Of a DNA stretch of 8,048 bases, positions 6,652 through 8,048 are shown piece by piece. How positions within the stretch are numbered: the stretch's first letter is position 1; each line of letters starts with the position of its first letter. A program made the translations under genes and the position numbers. The DNA is from Actinomycetota bacterium (GTDB lineage: Bacteria > Actinomycetota > Actinomycetes > Actinomycetales > Microbacteriaceae), in contig VGAV01000097.1 in assembly GCA_016870695.1 (NCBI GenBank), positions 1 through 8,048 of the forward strand. The letters run 5' to 3'. Under the pieces are notes generated by a model. It was not told the DNA's origin, made no database searches, and saw only the letters and a list, made by a program, of their open reading frames with translations.

Positions 6652-7961
6652 CGGGTGGCTCCCGTCGCGGCGGTGAGGGCCTGGTCGAGATCCCAGAGGA
6701 TGTCCTCGGGGTCTTCCAGTCCCACGGAGATGCGGATGAGGTCGGCGGGGACGCCCGCCGCGGTCAGCTGCTCGGGGGTGAGCTGACGGTGCGTCGTCGA
6801 GGCCGGGTGGATGACGAGGGTGCGGGCGTCGCCGATGTTCGCCAGGTGCGAGGCGAGCTGCAGCGCGTCGATCACAGCCTCCCCCGCCGCGCGGGCGGAC
6901 GCCGGGTCGTCGGCGCGCACGCCGAAGGCGAACACCGACCCCGGTCCGAGGGGCAGGTACTTCTCCGCGCGGGCGCGATGCGGGTGGTCCGGCAGGCCCG
7001 CCCACGTCACGAACGAGACGCGGGGGTCGTCCTTGAGCCACTGCGCCACGACGCGGGCGTTCGCGAGGTGCGCGTCGACGCGCTGCGGCAGCGTCTCCAC
7101 ACCCTGCAGGAGCTGGAACGCCGACTGCGGGCTGAGCGCGGGGCCGATGTCGCGCAGCTGCTCGGTGCGCAGCTTGGTGAGGAAGCCGTATTCGCCGAAG
7201 TTGTCCCACCACTTGATGCCGCCGTAGGACGCGACCGGCTCGGTCATCTGCGGGAACTTGCCGTTGCCCCAGTCGAACGTGCCCTTCTCGATGACGACGC
7301 CGCCGAGGGTCGTGCCGTGGCCGCCGAGGAACTTCGTCACCGAGTGAATGACGATGTCGGCGCCGTGCTCCAGGGGCCGAGCGAGGTAGGGGGTGGCGAG
7401 GGTCGAGTCCACGACGAGCGGGATCCCCGCCGCATGGGCGACCTCGGCGAGCCCCTCGATGTCGGCGATCTCGCCGGAGGGGTTCCCGATCGTCTCGACG
7501 TACAGCACCTTGGTCTCGGGGCGGATGGCCGCGGCGTAGTCGGCCGGGTCGCTGGAGGGCACGAACGTCGTCTCGACGCCGAACCGGCGGAGGGTGACGT
7601 CGAGCTGGGTGACGGTCCCGCCGTAGAGCTGGGCGGATGCCACGACGTGATCGCCCGCTCCGACCAGGGCCGCGAAGGTGATGAACTCCGCGCTCATTCC
7701 CGACGCGGTCGCCACCGCGCCGATGCCGCCCTCCAGCGAGGCCAGCCGCTCCTCGAGCGCGGCGACCGTGGGGTTGCCGATGCGGGAGTAGATGTTGCCG
7801 TACTTCTGCAGGGCGAAGAGGTTGCCGGCATCCGTCGCGTCGTCGAAGACGAAGGACGTCGTCTGGTAGATGGGCACCGCGCGGGCACCCGTCGCGGCAT
7901 CGGGGGTGCCGCCGGCGTGCAAGGCGCGCGTGCGGAATCCGAACTGGTGTTCGTCGGTCAT
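6648..7961 (-). CDS. metY: O-acetylhomoserine sulfhydrylase (aminocarboxypropyltransferase) MetY
   Basis: 437 residues. A PLP enzyme of the Cys/Met metabolism family that joins O-acetylhomoserine with sulfide to give homocysteine and acetate, the direct sulfhydrylation route to methionine. Seen are the YSR phosphate-binding motif (58-60) in NIYSRIGNPT, SGMSAE (88-93), the PLP-ring aspartate Asp185 in VVDSTLATP, the Schiff-base Lys210 in SVTKFLGGHG, and Arg410 in LIRISVGLED for the substrate carboxylate. Length and the segment around 229-280 (WGNGKFP, GGIKWWDNFGEYGF), with LANIGDARTLVIHPASTTH at 373-391, favour MetY over the shorter cystathionine synthases and lyases. Some family members also take O-acetylserine. 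The ATG at 7959-7961 has a modest GAGAGAGA ribosome site and lies 20 bases after the preceding gene, suggesting one operon. Confidence 0.95.
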   Translation of the reverse strand: MTDEHQFGFRTRALHAGGTPDAATGARAVPIYQTTSFVFDDATDAGNLFALQKYGNIYSRIGNPTVAALEERLASLEGGIGAVATASGMSAEFITFAALVGAGDHVVASAQLYGGTVTQLDVTLRRFGVETTFVPSSDPADYAAAIRPETKVLYVETIGNPSGEIADIEGLAEVAHAAGIPLVVDSTLATPYLARPLEHGADIVIHSVTKFLGGHGTTLGGVVIEKGTFDWGNGKFPQMTEPVASYGGIKWWDNFGEYGFLTKLRTEQLRDIGPALSPQSAFQLLQGVETLPQRVDAHLANARVVAQWLKDDPRVSFVTWAGLPDHPHRARAEKYLPLGPGSVFAFGVRADDPASARAAGEAVIDALQLASHLANIGDARTLVIHPASTTHRQLTPEQLTAAGVPADLIRISVGLEDPEDILWDLDQALTAATGATR

Positions 7962-7981
7962 CGGGTCTCTCTCGGGGGGTG

Positions 7982-8048
7982 TCAGGCGTCGGCGAGGACG
8001 TCCGCGATGCGGGCGACGGCGTCGGGGTTCTGCAGGGAGGTCGTGTCA
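7982..8048 (-). CDS. 3' end of an unidentified gene (partial)
   Basis: An open frame enters from the window edge and ends with TGA at 7982-7984, giving the C-terminus DTTSLQNPDAVARIADVLADA. Codon third positions are almost all G or C, as in the neighbouring genes. The 20-base gap to metY suggests the same operon. The tail resembles the last helix of alpha/beta hydrolases, a fold that includes the homoserine O-acetyltransferase MetX, which would supply MetY with its substrate. Twenty-one residues cannot establish this, and the usual MetX GHDAFL motif is not visible, so no name is given. Confidence 0.55.
   Translation of the reverse strand, partial: DTTSLQNPDAVARIADVLADA

Overview
The window reads as ordinary chromosomal DNA from a very GC-rich actinobacterium, most likely a Microbacteriaceae member such as Microbacterium. 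This rests on base composition, on the style of the omega subunit and on a PriA without helicase motifs; no database was searched. Every convincing gene lies on the minus strand, so transcription runs from high to low coordinates. No tRNA, rRNA, CRISPR array, insertion sequence or phage gene was seen, and no gene-free stretch exceeds about 150 bases.

In transcription order, the window opens with the last 21 codons of an unidentified gene (7982-8048). MetY, an O-acetylhomoserine sulfhydrylase (6648-7961), follows 20 bases later. A YccU-type CoA-binding protein (6085-6651) comes next, its ATG overlapping the metY stop. A 142-base gap (5943-6084) holds two inverted repeats and a plausible promoter for rpoZ, the RNA polymerase omega subunit (5688-5942).

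The 95 bases after rpoZ carry two adjacent hairpins. A four-gene block follows: metK (S-adenosylmethionine synthetase, TTG start, 4399-5592), priA (2389-4371), fmt (methionyl-tRNA formyltransferase, 1397-2320) and rsmB (16S rRNA cytosine-C5 methyltransferase, 27-1400). The fmt stop and rsmB start overlap as ATGA. Bases 1-26 hold nothing recognisable.

Much of the window centres on methionine. MetY makes homocysteine, the precursor of methionine. MetK turns methionine into S-adenosylmethionine, RsmB consumes that methyl donor, and Fmt formylates initiator Met-tRNA. PriA and omega are the general DNA and RNA machinery usually found in this neighbourhood. I found no clearly new system. The points most worth a second look are the apparent absence of gmk and coaBC from their usual places beside rpoZ, the coupling of metY to a CoA-binding protein, the degenerate PriA, and the hairpins flanking rpoZ.
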